DNA of 64,000 nucleotides from Lachnospiraceae bacterium NSJ-143 (GCA_022867625.1 JALIFM010000006.1:62001-126000); one strand, 5' to 3'; shown: positions 8,662 to 17,698, counted from the stretch's first letter. Notes: generated from the sequence alone by a model not told the origin. Translations and numbers: made by a program.

Positions 8662-9039
8662 TTATTTATCCCATTTTAAATTTCCGGTCTTTTCAGCTTC
8701 CTCATATTTGGCTATTTTATAATTGAGCCTATCCAGAGATGCCTGCATATCCTTCATTTTTATAAGTATCTTTTCTCGCTCCTCCATCAGCACCTCTTTT
8801 CGTGCTGTGATTGTAGAATCACCCTTAACCCATAAAGAACAGTACTCAATAAGAGCCTCTATTGAAACCCCCGCAGACCTCATACATTTTGCAAGCTCTA
8901 CCCATGAACACGAAACCTCGTCGTAATCCCTGACACCGCCTTTTGTCCTTTTAACTCTGGGTATCAGGCCTATCCGTTCATAGTAGCGCAGCGTGTCCTG
9001 AGATATTCCATATTTTTCACTAACTTCTTTTATTGTCAT
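8662..9039 (-). CDS. MerR-family transcriptional regulator
   Basis: 125 residues. The N-terminal winged helix is typical: MTIKEVSEKYGISQDTLRYYERIGLIPRV, with the TLRYYERIGL recognition-helix signature, then a dimerising coiled coil (residues about 75-120). The effector tail is very short and has no cysteine cluster, so this is a small MerR of the AdhR/YhdM-like kind rather than a metal sensor. Its own promoter has the long 19-base spacer characteristic of MerR control, so autoregulation is likely. Position immediately upstream of the oleate hydratase gene suggests, but does not prove, that it controls that gene as well. Confidence 0.9.
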   Translation of the reverse strand: MTIKEVSEKYGISQDTLRYYERIGLIPRVKRTKGGVRDYDEVSCSWVELAKCMRSAGVSIEALIEYCSLWVKGDSTITARKEVLMEEREKILIKMKDMQASLDRLNYKIAKYEEAEKTGNLKWDK

Positions 9040-9072
9040 GCTAACGCCTCCAAATACTGAACTTTTGAAAGT

Positions 9073-9103
9073 ATCATACCATATGGAGCCGACTCAAAGT
9101 CAA
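9073..9103 (-). promoter_or_regulatory. MerR-type promoter/operator with 19-bp spacer
   Basis: On the minus strand TTGACT (9103-9098) and TATGAT (9078-9073) are separated by 19 bases, the stretched spacing of MerR-activated promoters. The spacer holds a GAG-N4-CTC dyad. It lies about 34-64 bases upstream of the merR start codon. Confidence 0.65.
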
Positions 9104-9139
9104 TAGTTTAAAGCTTTCAAATATACTTTTTTAAAATAT

Positions 9140-10411
9140 TTAATCAACCTTTGAAATAAACCCTGCAAAAATTTCAGGCTCGCCCTCAGCGTCTCTCATC
9201 ATTTTTCCTCTGCATCTGAGCTTAACCCAATTCCCATCTGTATTTCTCGCCCTGTACTCTACAATATGCTGTTCCAGCCTTCCATCTGCTATTTCCTGAT
9301 TGCTCCTGAGGAACGTCATTTCATCTTCTGGGTGGATTAGCTCTGACCATACTGCGGCTGCGTTTGAAATAATCTTACTAGGCAGCCCAAACTCCGTAAC
9401 AAGGCGTTCCGGGTACATAAATTCTCCTGTTTTCATATTTCCAATAAATAAAAAATCATCAGTACTGTCTACAAGTATTTTATAGAGCTTGTCCTTATCA
9501 TACTCAAAACAGCAGTCCTCCACATTAGACATGCTGTTGTTTTCGTGCAGTCTAAGCTTGGCCTTTCTTATATGGTAATCACGCTTTTGAATATACATCC
9601 TCGCATCTGCAATAGACAATATATCAGAAACTGAATATTTATTGTCACTATAAATTTCTGCCATACCGTAGCTGAATGATACGTTGTATGAAATGTCGTT
9701 CTTTTCCCTTTCATCATCAAGCTGCTTAAGTACAGACTTCATACACTCATCAGCCGCACTAATCTTAGAATCACAAAATACCACGACAAATTCGTCTCCG
9801 CTGAGCCTGAATGCGAAATTTTCACCAGTAAGATTCCTTTCAGTAATCTTTACAATATAATTAAGCATAATATCGCCTTCTGAATGGCCATACATATCAT
9901 TTATTGTCTTAAGCTCATTTACATCAAACAAAGCAACCGTAATCATACGGTCTCCACTAAGATTTTCAATAAGCTCAGAAAGCCGCTCCTTACCTGCGCG
10001 GCGGTTTAATATGCCTGTAAGCTCGTCTATTGTCGCATTATGCGATATTTCAGCCTGCTCAGTTATATCTATTGAATTTTGTATATGGTATGTTTTGCCA
10101 TTCCACAGTATCATACTATCAAAATTCCTGTAAATCCTTCCTGTTATAGAGCTTTTTCCTTCCCAGCAATAGCTGCCATCTCCGCCGCTTTTAATAAGGT
10201 CATCAATCTTGCAAAAGTCGCACCTTTTTTCGAGTCCTGTTTCAAGTACTTTCCAGCATATTTTACCTTCTGGCTTCTCAATTTTGAGTAGCCTTTTTAA
10301 AGCATCGTTCATATAAATTATCTCATCCGTGTTTATGTCTGTAACATAAATATATGACTTTATCTTATTAAGAACATGCGCGTAAAAATCACTGTCAAAA
10401 TTTCGCTCCAT
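9140..10411 (-). CDS. PAS-GGDEF-PAS diguanylate cyclase-type signalling protein
   Basis: 423 residues, no membrane segment. An N-terminal PAS domain (about 8-115) contains a CWKVLE...CDFCKI cysteine pattern seen in PAS domains of anaerobes. A GGDEF domain follows (about 130-285) with LTGILNRRAG at its start and the signature as SGDEF rather than GGDEF; this variant is known to be active in some cyclases. A second PAS domain of the PAS_3 type (about 305-420) ends the protein, an unusual position because a C-terminal PAS normally feeds a further output domain. It may therefore be a shortened version of a larger GGDEF-PAS-EAL-type protein. Predicted role: making or sensing cyclic di-GMP in response to a cytoplasmic signal. 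Confidence 0.85.
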   Translation of the reverse strand: MERNFDSDFYAHVLNKIKSYIYVTDINTDEIIYMNDALKRLLKIEKPEGKICWKVLETGLEKRCDFCKIDDLIKSGGDGSYCWEGKSSITGRIYRNFDSMILWNGKTYHIQNSIDITEQAEISHNATIDELTGILNRRAGKERLSELIENLSGDRMITVALFDVNELKTINDMYGHSEGDIMLNYIVKITERNLTGENFAFRLSGDEFVVVFCDSKISAADECMKSVLKQLDDEREKNDISYNVSFSYGMAEIYSDNKYSVSDILSIADARMYIQKRDYHIRKAKLRLHENNSMSNVEDCCFEYDKDKLYKILVDSTDDFLFIGNMKTGEFMYPERLVTEFGLPSKIISNAAAVWSELIHPEDEMTFLRSNQEIADGRLEQHIVEYRARNTDGNWVKLRCRGKMMRDAEGEPEIFAGFISKVD

Positions 10412-10630
10412 TAATTTAGTACCCCTTTACACTTACCCTCTATTGAAACAATTAAAAGTTAACAATATTAATACACAGAAGCTGCTTTTAAAGCTTCCCA
10501 GTTCCTGCTCTTTAGCATTTATGTATATTTTAATTGTGAATTATAAATATAATTCTGTCAAGTTAAATTATAAAAATGGTTAATTTTGTTGAAAAAATAT
10601 TTAATTTTAACCAAATGAAAGATTAAGAAA

Positions 10631-10661
10631 GGCAGTACTGGTTTAAACCAGTACTGCCTTT
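10631..10661. terminator. terminator of the rubrerythrin-desulfoferrodoxin unit
   Basis: A perfect 28-base palindrome (GGCAGTACTGG and its complement around TTTAAA) flanked by A- and T-rich runs, placed directly after the desulfoferrodoxin stop codon. Confidence 0.88.
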
Positions 10662-10663
10662 TA

Positions 10664-11059
10664 TTATTTTATATCTGTTTTCCAGAACCCATGAAGATTG
10701 CAGAAAGCATAAGCCGCAACCGGCCTGTCTCCTTCTGCAACAATAAATTCAGCTACAGGTTCGTCTGAAGGCTTTAAGTTTACCCTCTGGCCTCCCCTTT
10801 CAGTCTTAAGGTAAACCCATTCAATACTGTGCTCGTCACTCATTGGATGGAATACACTTCCTACCTTTACAGTTATTCTGTTTCCATTTTTCTCAATTAC
10901 CGGCAAGTGCTTTTCATGTGCTCCTTCGGACGTATTCGGTACCATTTCTTTCATAGGTGTGCCGCAGCACTCAAACTTGTCGTTATCCTCGCAGCAGATT
11001 ACTTCTACCATTACTTTACAGTTATCGCATTGGCAAAATTTCGGTTCACAACAGCTCAT
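10664..11059 (-). CDS. dfx: desulfoferrodoxin (superoxide reductase)
   Basis: 131 residues. The N-terminal 40 residues resemble the desulforedoxin-like centre I, with cysteines in FCQCDNC and in the ECCG pair. The rest is the neelaredoxin-like centre II: iron ligands are seen as HEKHLPVI, HPMSDEHSIEW and the C-terminal CNLHG. Superoxide reductase converts superoxide to peroxide in anaerobes without releasing oxygen, using rubredoxin-type donors. The gene follows rubrerythrin by 17 bases and ends at a perfect hairpin, so the two form an oxygen-defence unit: superoxide to peroxide here, peroxide to water in rubrerythrin. Confidence 0.93.
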   Translation of the reverse strand: MSCCEPKFCQCDNCKVMVEVICCEDNDKFECCGTPMKEMVPNTSEGAHEKHLPVIEKNGNRITVKVGSVFHPMSDEHSIEWVYLKTERGGQRVNLKPSDEPVAEFIVAEGDRPVAAYAFCNLHGFWKTDIK

Positions 11060-11076
11060 TATTATTTTCCTCCTTT

Positions 11077-11679
11077 TTATTCACCGCACTCAAACGGCGC
11101 AAGTTCAAGTCTTATAAAAAATCCCTGGTCATGCTCACATACAGGACACACGCTTGGCGCCTGCCTGCCGGTATAAACATAACCGCAGTTAAGGCACATC
11201 CAGCCGCATTCAATATCATTTACAAAAAGCTGGTCCTGTTCCATCAAATCAGCAAATTTGCCGAATCGGTCGCCATGTGTTTTTTCAATTTCAGCAATTT
11301 TATGGAATGAGTTGGCGATTTTTGGAAATCCCTCTTCAAGCGCCTTGTCTCCAAAAGCTTTGTATACGGGGTCGAACTCCTCATATTCATTGTGCTGAGC
11401 CGCACGTAGTATCTGTATAATAGAGTCGTTAATATCAACAGGATATCCCCCGTCAATTTTTATTGTTTCTCCCGCCATATCCTTTAAATGGTTATAAAAT
11501 ATCTCGGCATGCTCCTTTTCCTGATTAGCAGTGAAGGTGAATATTGCCTCAATAACATGGAGCTTCTGCCCTCTGGCCTGAGAAGCCCCGAAGGTGTACC
11601 TGTTTCTCGCCTGGCTTTCGCCGGCGAATGCCCTCATAAGGTTAACTTTTGTTTCACTCATTTTAAAATCAACAGCCAT
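11077..11679 (-). CDS. rbr: rubrerythrin
   Basis: 200 residues. The N-terminal four-helix bundle carries the di-iron ligands (AGESQARNRYTFGA near residue 20, NQEKEHAEIF near 55, and further EYEEF and EIEKTHGDRF stretches). The C-terminal rubredoxin-like domain has two CxxC pairs, CLNCGYVYTG and CPVCEHDQGFF. Rubrerythrins reduce hydrogen peroxide in the cytoplasm. It starts 53 bases after the stop of the 2-oxoacid oxidoreductase gene and may be partly co-transcribed with it, a plausible pairing because that enzyme is oxygen-sensitive. Confidence 0.95.
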   Translation of the reverse strand: MAVDFKMSETKVNLMRAFAGESQARNRYTFGASQARGQKLHVIEAIFTFTANQEKEHAEIFYNHLKDMAGETIKIDGGYPVDINDSIIQILRAAQHNEYEEFDPVYKAFGDKALEEGFPKIANSFHKIAEIEKTHGDRFGKFADLMEQDQLFVNDIECGWMCLNCGYVYTGRQAPSVCPVCEHDQGFFIRLELAPFECGE

Positions 11680-11732
11680 TTAAATTCCTCCTGTTCAGTT
11701 AATGCCTAATTGCTTTTGCAGTCTAAAATACC

Positions 11733-13961
11733 TTAAAGCAGAGGATTTTCTGCCCTCGCTTTTAATCTTTCCCATCTTCTGTCTATTTCATTCTGTATAA
11801 TTTCGACTACATCTGAATACTTTTCTGTTGTAAGATGTTTTGTACGCCCCATCATTTTCAGCCAGTCAGATACAGGTATCTTTTTATTAAAGCTTTCGGG
11901 GTTATAGCTGAGTGTTGTTATGCCATTTTCTATCTCATAAAGAGGAAAATAGCAGCAGTCTACGCCATTGGCAATAACCTTTCTCTCAGTATTAGGTTTA
12001 TCGGACCAGTTAAGCGGACATGCGGAAATTGTTTTGACATACGCCGTTCCAAATTCTTTTGAGTATGCCTGTGCTTTAGCCGCTTTTTTTATAAAATCCG
12101 CCGGATTGGATTCGGCAACAGTAGCTACATAAGGAATATTTGTGGCAGCCATTATCATAGGCGTATCTTTGTTAAAGAACCCTTTTCCAAACTGTTCTCT
12201 GCCGACATGCGATGTTGAGCTTTTGGCCCCCATTGGCGTAGAGTAGGACAGCTGGTAACCGGTATTCATATATCCCCCATTGTCATACTCGAATATTATA
12301 AGATGGTTGTTTCTCAAAGCAGTGCCCAGAGCTGAACCCATGCCTATATCCATACCGCCGTCGCCGCTGACCATTATAAAAGTAATCTCACCTTGTGGAT
12401 ACTCGCCGCGCTTTTGCCTCTGTCTGAACATCTCTGCAAGTCCTGTAAGTGTAGCCGCCCCGTTTTGGAACAAATTATGGATATACGGTATTTTGAACGA
12501 AGTTTTCGGGTAAGCCGTTGTTACCACCATACCGCAGCCGGTTTGAAACAGCAGTACAACATTTCCTTCTATACCCTTCAAAAGCAGGTTTATATTCACA
12601 GGTATGCCGCAGCCCGGACACGCTCCATGACCGGGAGCCAGCCTTTTAGGCATGGCTGTTGTTTCATTCACTTTGCCTCCTGTTACAGAAATTTTTCCTG
12701 TTCCGCTTTCAAAAACACATTTTGTCAGCCCCGGCGACGCTTCACTTTCAGTTATCGGCTTAAAGTACTGTGTCTCTTTAAGGCTTTTATCACCTGGATA
12801 TACACCAAAATAGTCAAATTTCTTTATGCCGCTTTCATAACAGGAAAGCAGCATTTCCTCTGCCTCCGCCTCATAGAAATCTCTTCCGCCAAGTCCATAT
12901 ATCCTGGAAACAACTCTGGCCTGAGATTTATGCCCCTGAAGCATTGACTTAAGCTCTATAGATAAATTTCCGCCTTCGGCTCCATAGCTGTCCTGCCTGT
13001 CGCCAACTAAAATAGTTTCTGCGCTTTTGCAAAGCCTGTACAGGCTTTCGGCAGGGTAAGGACGCAAAACATTGGTTGTAAATACCCCTACCTTTTTCCC
13101 TTTTTCGCGCAGCTTATCCACAGCTACCTTTGCAGTATGGTAGCTTGAGCCAAGAAGGTGCAAAACCACCTCGGCATCATCAGTTCTGTAGCCCTCAGCC
13201 ACATTTATTTTTCTTCCGGATAATTTCTCAAATTCATCAAAAATCTCAGGTATAATATCCGCAGCAGACTCCATAGCTCTATGAAGCTGGTATTTATTAT
13301 TCATTATATCCGGCTCATTCATATAAGAGCCAATGGATACAGGGTTTTCAAAGTCAAGAGCTGAATACTCGGCATTATATGTTCCTATAAAATCCTGTAC
13401 TGTTCTGTCGTCTTCAAACACATAACACTTACGTTTCTGATGACTTGTAAAAAATCCGTCAAATGCTACAATTACAGGAAGCTTTGCCTCTTCTGCTATT
13501 TTGAGAGCACATATATTCATGTCATAAACCATTTGAGGTGAGCTTGCAAATAGTATTATCCAGCCGGTATTGAGTGCGTACATAATATCACTGTGGTCGC
13601 CCTTTATGCACAATGGCCCCGAAACAGTACGGCATGCAACATTCATAACCATCGGAAACCTTGTCCCTGACTGCACAGGAAGCTGCTCAAGCGCATATAA
13701 AAGTCCGTTGGCGCTTGTGGCGTTAAACACCCTGCCCCCTCCTGTTGAAGCCCCATAGCATATTCCCGCAGCACTGTGTTCGCCTTCAGCCGCTATCAGC
13801 GATATATCATGCTCCCCGTCCGCTTTCATCTGGTCAAGAAATTCAGCTATTTGTGTTGACGGGGTTATAGGGTAGTATCCCATAACATGGTAATTTATCT
13901 GTTTAGCGGCATATGCCGCCAGTTCGTTTCCGCTCTCAAACAGAATTTTTTGTTTTTCCAT
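11733..13961 (-). CDS. 2-oxoacid:ferredoxin oxidoreductase, fused alpha and beta subunits
   Basis: 742 residues. The N-terminal half is the alpha-type pyrimidine-binding domain (GYYPITPSTQIAEFL, TSANGLLYALEQLP, and a domain-II region ending ILVGDRQDSYG). A linker of about 60 residues leads to the beta subunit with thiamine-diphosphate binding: GHGACPGCGIP, FQTGCGMVV, then the metal-binding VSGDGGMDIGMGSALG. Such enzymes oxidatively decarboxylate 2-oxoacids to acyl-CoA and reduced ferredoxin. The start codon overlaps the stop of the gamma-delta gene by one base, so the two gene products surely form one complex. The substrate (pyruvate, branched-chain, aromatic or 2-oxoglutarate) cannot be read from the sequence; the split resembles VOR/KOR more than single-chain PFOR. 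Confidence 0.88.
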   Translation of the reverse strand: MEKQKILFESGNELAAYAAKQINYHVMGYYPITPSTQIAEFLDQMKADGEHDISLIAAEGEHSAAGICYGASTGGGRVFNATSANGLLYALEQLPVQSGTRFPMVMNVACRTVSGPLCIKGDHSDIMYALNTGWIILFASSPQMVYDMNICALKIAEEAKLPVIVAFDGFFTSHQKRKCYVFEDDRTVQDFIGTYNAEYSALDFENPVSIGSYMNEPDIMNNKYQLHRAMESAADIIPEIFDEFEKLSGRKINVAEGYRTDDAEVVLHLLGSSYHTAKVAVDKLREKGKKVGVFTTNVLRPYPAESLYRLCKSAETILVGDRQDSYGAEGGNLSIELKSMLQGHKSQARVVSRIYGLGGRDFYEAEAEEMLLSCYESGIKKFDYFGVYPGDKSLKETQYFKPITESEASPGLTKCVFESGTGKISVTGGKVNETTAMPKRLAPGHGACPGCGIPVNINLLLKGIEGNVVLLFQTGCGMVVTTAYPKTSFKIPYIHNLFQNGAATLTGLAEMFRQRQKRGEYPQGEITFIMVSGDGGMDIGMGSALGTALRNNHLIIFEYDNGGYMNTGYQLSYSTPMGAKSSTSHVGREQFGKGFFNKDTPMIMAATNIPYVATVAESNPADFIKKAAKAQAYSKEFGTAYVKTISACPLNWSDKPNTERKVIANGVDCCYFPLYEIENGITTLSYNPESFNKKIPVSDWLKMMGRTKHLTTEKYSDVVEIIQNEIDRRWERLKARAENPLL

Positions 13962-15049
13962 CAGACAATACCTCCGTCAATGCGTCTTTCATCCATATAC
14001 GAATCGCTGGTTACCCATGAGTTAGCACCGGTATCCTCAAACTCCATATGCTCTGCAATAAGGTCCTTATTTCTCACAAACCATTTAGGGTTACTATGTT
14101 CCCTTTCGTTTCCGGCAACCAACGCTTTTGTAGGGCATACCTCAACACATCTCAAGCACCCTTTGCAATGGTGGTAATCAAGGCCGGAATTTACCATAGC
14201 CGGCTTTCCTTTATATTCCCCGGGCTTGAACTGAAACACCATATCAGGGCATGTTGTATCGCACAATCCGCAGTTTATACATTTTTCCTGTATAAATAAC
14301 GGTATATATCCTTCCCTTGAAGCAGAAAGGTCATTTGAAACAGTGCTTCCAAACCGTGTATTAATACCTCCAACAGGCGCATTGTCATAACCCCAGCGGT
14401 TTTTCACTTCCTCATAATCAACCTTTTCGTACTTTCCGTCAGCTTCAAAAAACTTTGAAACCGTTTCATTGTATCCCCTTTTAACACCTTCTATATTGTT
14501 TTTAATAAGCTCGGGGTATTTTTTTCCTATAGTATTTGCAACCATATCTACAGTCATGTCAAGCGGAATAAACCCGCTTGCCTTTGCTATGGCTCCCAAA
14601 ATAACCATATTTATTCTTGTTTTTGATTCCATGGCTATTTTTAAAGCATCCACACAAAATATTTCCCCGCCGTAAAGTTTAAGCCTTTGCCTCATGTCAT
14701 CTGGCGATGAAGCAGTATTTATAATTACCTTTGTGTCTTCTGTCACTCCGGCAGTCACCGACATCTTTCCTATCATGGCCTCATGGAACAGTCCAAGTAT
14801 ATGCGGGTTTTCTACAGGGCTGTTTATGCCTATGTCTATTGAGTCGCTGCACCAGCGAATATAGGCTTTTACCGGAGAACCTCTTTTTTCAGAGCCATAA
14901 CTGGAAAAACTGGCTGAGTTTAGTCCCATATACACAGCACCCAGCTCACCAAGCATCTTTCCACAGAGGTTTGCCCCAAGGCCTCCTATGCTTTCCAACC
15001 GTATTTCGTAGTATCCGTTTTCATTTACCATTGGCAAATTCATAAACAA
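13961..15049 (-). CDS. 2-oxoacid:ferredoxin oxidoreductase, fused gamma and delta (ferredoxin) subunits
   Basis: 362 residues. The N-terminal part (about 1-190) is the gamma subunit, beginning YEIRLESIGGLGANLCGKML with a GxGGxG-type CoA/nucleotide loop. The C-terminal part holds a 2[4Fe-4S] ferredoxin domain: CINCGLCDTTCPD and CKGCLRCVEVCPT, two complete CxxCxxCxxxC clusters. It is the first gene of the operon, with the alpha-beta fusion following at a one-base overlap. The two-gene alpha-beta plus gamma-delta arrangement is compact compared with the usual four genes. Function as for the partner; electron transfer from thiamine intermediate to ferredoxin. Confidence 0.87.
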   Translation of the reverse strand: MFMNLPMVNENGYYEIRLESIGGLGANLCGKMLGELGAVYMGLNSASFSSYGSEKRGSPVKAYIRWCSDSIDIGINSPVENPHILGLFHEAMIGKMSVTAGVTEDTKVIINTASSPDDMRQRLKLYGGEIFCVDALKIAMESKTRINMVILGAIAKASGFIPLDMTVDMVANTIGKKYPELIKNNIEGVKRGYNETVSKFFEADGKYEKVDYEEVKNRWGYDNAPVGGINTRFGSTVSNDLSASREGYIPLFIQEKCINCGLCDTTCPDMVFQFKPGEYKGKPAMVNSGLDYHHCKGCLRCVEVCPTKALVAGNEREHSNPKWFVRNKDLIAEHMEFEDTGANSWVTSDSYMDERRIDGGIV

Positions 15050-15151
15050 TCTCCTTTGATAAAAAATATTTACAATCCCTTTTTATGAAAATATTATTTA
15101 CCAAAATTCCTTCTTTATTTAACCTTTATTGTTTTTTTGAAATAAATATAT

Positions 15152-15178
15152 AAACCGCCGTTTAAAACAGCGGTTTTA
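15152..15178. terminator. terminator after the NhaC-type gene
   Basis: AAACCGC (15152-15158) pairs with GCGGTTT (15170-15176) with inner GTTT/AAAC pairing, T-rich on both sides. It lies between the NhaC stop codon and the oxidoreductase operon start. Confidence 0.65.
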
Positions 15179-15211
15179 TAAAGCTCCATATTGATTTACG
15201 GCAAATTCACC

Positions 15212-16585
15212 TCAGCTGGTTTTAGTACTGTTACTGGAATCATATTTCCTTTCTTCCCTTGTCCTGAGCAGACCAAACTGTATGGTTATAACTGCGCACA
15301 CTCCCAATGCCATTGCGTAATACGCATTTTTAAATATATCTATCGGTGAGCATTCTGCCAATGTTGTCAAAAGTACCATGCCGCCCGTGTGCGGGGCAAA
15401 TTCCAAAAGCACACATCCAAATATATCCAGAAGGCTAGCTGTCCTCTTAGGGGCTATATGGTATGTTTTTCCAATCTCACCTGCCAATGGCGCAGAAATT
15501 ATTATTGCCAATGTGTTGTTTGCTAAAGCAATAGATAAAACCGCCGAAAGAAACGCTATACAGTACTCAGCTGTTCTTCTTGATTTGGCAAACCTGAGTG
15601 TTGTTTTTATCAGCCAGTCAATTCCGCCGTATTCATGGGTAACTCCTATCAGCCCTCTGATAAGTATACAGGCTATGGCAATTGAAAGCATATCGTTAAT
15701 GCCTCCTCCGGCACCCTGAAAAATTCCCGCAACAGTAACTGTTCCCATACATAGGCCTATTGTTCCCGCCACAGCAGTGCCCATAAACAAGACCGTCAGC
15801 ACATTCATTCCAATAAGCGCGGAGGCTAAAACCACCATGTATGGTACAAAGTATATTAAATTATAGTTGCCTGTCCTCCCTATATTGTCAGGTGCTACAG
15901 GAACCATGGAATATGCGGCGATGGCTGTTATGGCAGCTGGTATGGCTATAAGCAGGTTCATTTTAAATTTATCTTTCATTTCTGCACCAACACCCTTTGT
16001 CGCAGCAATTGTTGTGTCGGATATAACTGAAAGGTTATCGCCGAACATTGAGCCTCCGCTCATAGCCGCAAGGGCAATAGCGGGTGAAATGCCTGACGCG
16101 TCTGAAACAGCCACAGCTATCGGCGCAAGAGCCACAACTGTACCTGTAGATGTACCCATTGCTGTTGAAAGAAATGACGATACAATAAATATTCCAGATA
16201 CAAGAAACCTTTTAGGTATAAATGCAAGTCCCATATTAACAACAGAATCAACAGCACCTGTAGCCGAGCATACTCCCGAAAACGCTCCGGCTGCCAGAAA
16301 AATAAGCATCATCGACATAACGCTTGTCTGGCCTGAATTTCTTGCAATCATTTCCACCTTGTCTTCAATATTCATTTTTCTGTTCATAAGCAGAGCAGCC
16401 AAAATACCAATCAGAAGCGAAGCCTCCCTTGGAATCTGTTTAAACGGCTTTTCAACGCCCATAAATGTAAAAACAATACCGCTTCCAATATAGACCGACA
16501 AAAATACTAAAAGAGGCGTAAACGCCCAAAACCCATACGTATTGCAACTGTCATTTATTTTTGATTCTGCTTTGGCTTTGCCCAT
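15212..16585 (-). CDS. NhaC-family Na+/H+ antiporter
   Basis: About 457 residues with 11-13 hydrophobic segments. Characteristic NhaC stretches are SGGSMFGDNLSVISDTTIA and, near the C-terminus, NNTLAIIISAPLAGEI with EFAPHTGGM. NhaC proteins exchange Na+ for H+ (or malate/lactate with Na+ in MleN-type members) at the cytoplasmic membrane. The ATG at 16585 follows GAGAGGTAAC and is preferred over an in-frame GTG at 16606. It is flanked by terminators and appears monocistronic. Whether it carries Na+ alone or an organic acid such as a product of the neighbouring 2-oxoacid pathway cannot be told from sequence. Confidence 0.85.
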   Translation of the reverse strand: MGKAKAESKINDSCNTYGFWAFTPLLVFLSVYIGSGIVFTFMGVEKPFKQIPREASLLIGILAALLMNRKMNIEDKVEMIARNSGQTSVMSMMLIFLAAGAFSGVCSATGAVDSVVNMGLAFIPKRFLVSGIFIVSSFLSTAMGTSTGTVVALAPIAVAVSDASGISPAIALAAMSGGSMFGDNLSVISDTTIAATKGVGAEMKDKFKMNLLIAIPAAITAIAAYSMVPVAPDNIGRTGNYNLIYFVPYMVVLASALIGMNVLTVLFMGTAVAGTIGLCMGTVTVAGIFQGAGGGINDMLSIAIACILIRGLIGVTHEYGGIDWLIKTTLRFAKSRRTAEYCIAFLSAVLSIALANNTLAIIISAPLAGEIGKTYHIAPKRTASLLDIFGCVLLEFAPHTGGMVLLTTLAECSPIDIFKNAYYAMALGVCAVITIQFGLLRTREERKYDSSNSTKTS

Positions 16586-16760
16586 TTTGTTACCTCTCTC
16601 AGACACAATATCTTATTTCAACATTTTTATATTTCCCACGTTTTACTGCGCAATTCATGTTTTGGGTAATATATCCCTTTTGCTTTAAGCAATATGGTAA
16701 ATATTGAATGATAAATTAGACTTTACAAACTAAATATTTTTTGTATTTAAATGTGTATAA

Positions 16761-16795
16761 AAAAAGGGCCTCTATCAAAGAAGGCCCTTTTTTGT
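16761..16795. terminator. terminator after the GNAT/YoaP gene
   Basis: AAAAAGGGCCT pairs with AGGCCCTTTTTT around a loop of about ten bases, immediately after the stop codon of the minus-strand gene. Confidence 0.88.
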
Positions 16796-16796
16796 A

Positions 16797-17546
16797 CTAT
16801 TTTTTAAGTATTCTCTTTAAGTATGCGGCATCTAACAAATTAACTGTCTCAAATTTCCCCTTGTAAAAAACGCCCCAATTGTTAAAAACGCATGGCAGTT
16901 CCTTAGCCTTTTGCAGCGTATCAACCTCAATTAAAGAAAGAGGAACCGCATTTGTTTCACAATACTGTTTTACTATCTCAATTTTTTGACATACATACGG
17001 ACACTGCATATCATAATAAATTGTCAGTTCTTTTGCTTCAATCTCCTGTGTTTTCACATTTTCGGCAAACTTAGGCTTTGTTCCGTCGAAAGAAAGAGCA
17101 AGCAGTTCATACCCGCTGTCAGTAGTGTCTACAACCTCAAAACCATATTTTTTAGCGAATGACTGGTCAGAAAGCCAAGACTTCTGCTTTTTGGCGCCAA
17201 GCATGCAGACACCGGACTTATTATTCTTTTTGGCGTCGGCCAGACAATATTCCATAAGCGACTTACCATAACCCTTTCCTTTGTGGCTGCCGGTAACCCA
17301 TAAGCAGTATATATAATAATAATTGTCTCCAGTTACAGGCACCCAAGCTTTTTCCAAAGGAGCGTATTCAATGAAAACTACTGCTTTTTCATTTAACTTT
17401 CTAAATACATGTCCTTCATTTAACCTGTCAGAAAGCCACTTTTTCTTTGCCTCAATACCCTGATTAGGCTTTTTACTGCGTATAATACAGCATATATGCT
17501 CATCTGCAAGGTTTTCTGCTGTTAAGTTAACAAAATCAGTGGTCAT
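16797..17546 (-). CDS. GNAT acetyltransferase with C-terminal YoaP-like domain
   Basis: About 249 residues from the ATG at 17546, which has an excellent GAGGGCGG ribosome site; the longer frame to 17618 lacks one. The first 150 residues form a GNAT fold with the acetyl-CoA loop in GSHKGKGYGKSLMEYCL. The C-terminal part (about 180-249) matches the YoaP-like domain found after GNAT domains in Firmicutes; it looks thioredoxin-like and carries CPYVC near its start. Such proteins are annotated only as acetyltransferases of unknown substrate. It is followed by a strong terminator and appears monocistronic, divergent from the sigma-54 regulator. Confidence 0.82.
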   Translation of the reverse strand: MTTDFVNLTAENLADEHICCIIRSKKPNQGIEAKKKWLSDRLNEGHVFRKLNEKAVVFIEYAPLEKAWVPVTGDNYYYIYCLWVTGSHKGKGYGKSLMEYCLADAKKNNKSGVCMLGAKKQKSWLSDQSFAKKYGFEVVDTTDSGYELLALSFDGTKPKFAENVKTQEIEAKELTIYYDMQCPYVCQKIEIVKQYCETNAVPLSLIEVDTLQKAKELPCVFNNWGVFYKGKFETVNLLDAAYLKRILKK

Positions 17547-17698
17547 TAAACCGCCCTCTTTCTGAAAATATAGTTTCTGTTTTATAATCTGTTTTATAAG
17601 TATAAACCATAAGCACATATTTTGTAAAATTATCTTATGAAAATAATTTCTCTGAACAGCAAATTTTAGAACTTCACTTTATCAAAATTCCATCTTGC

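Noticed and set aside
12393-12947. 184-residue plus-strand frame inside the oxidoreductase gene
   Set aside because: It lies wholly antisense to a strongly supported alpha-beta fusion gene and has a cysteine-rich, low-quality composition typical of shadow frames.
15867-16493. 208-residue plus-strand frame opposite NhaC
   Set aside because: Antisense to a well-supported antiporter; its alanine/isoleucine-rich composition is the mirror of membrane helices.
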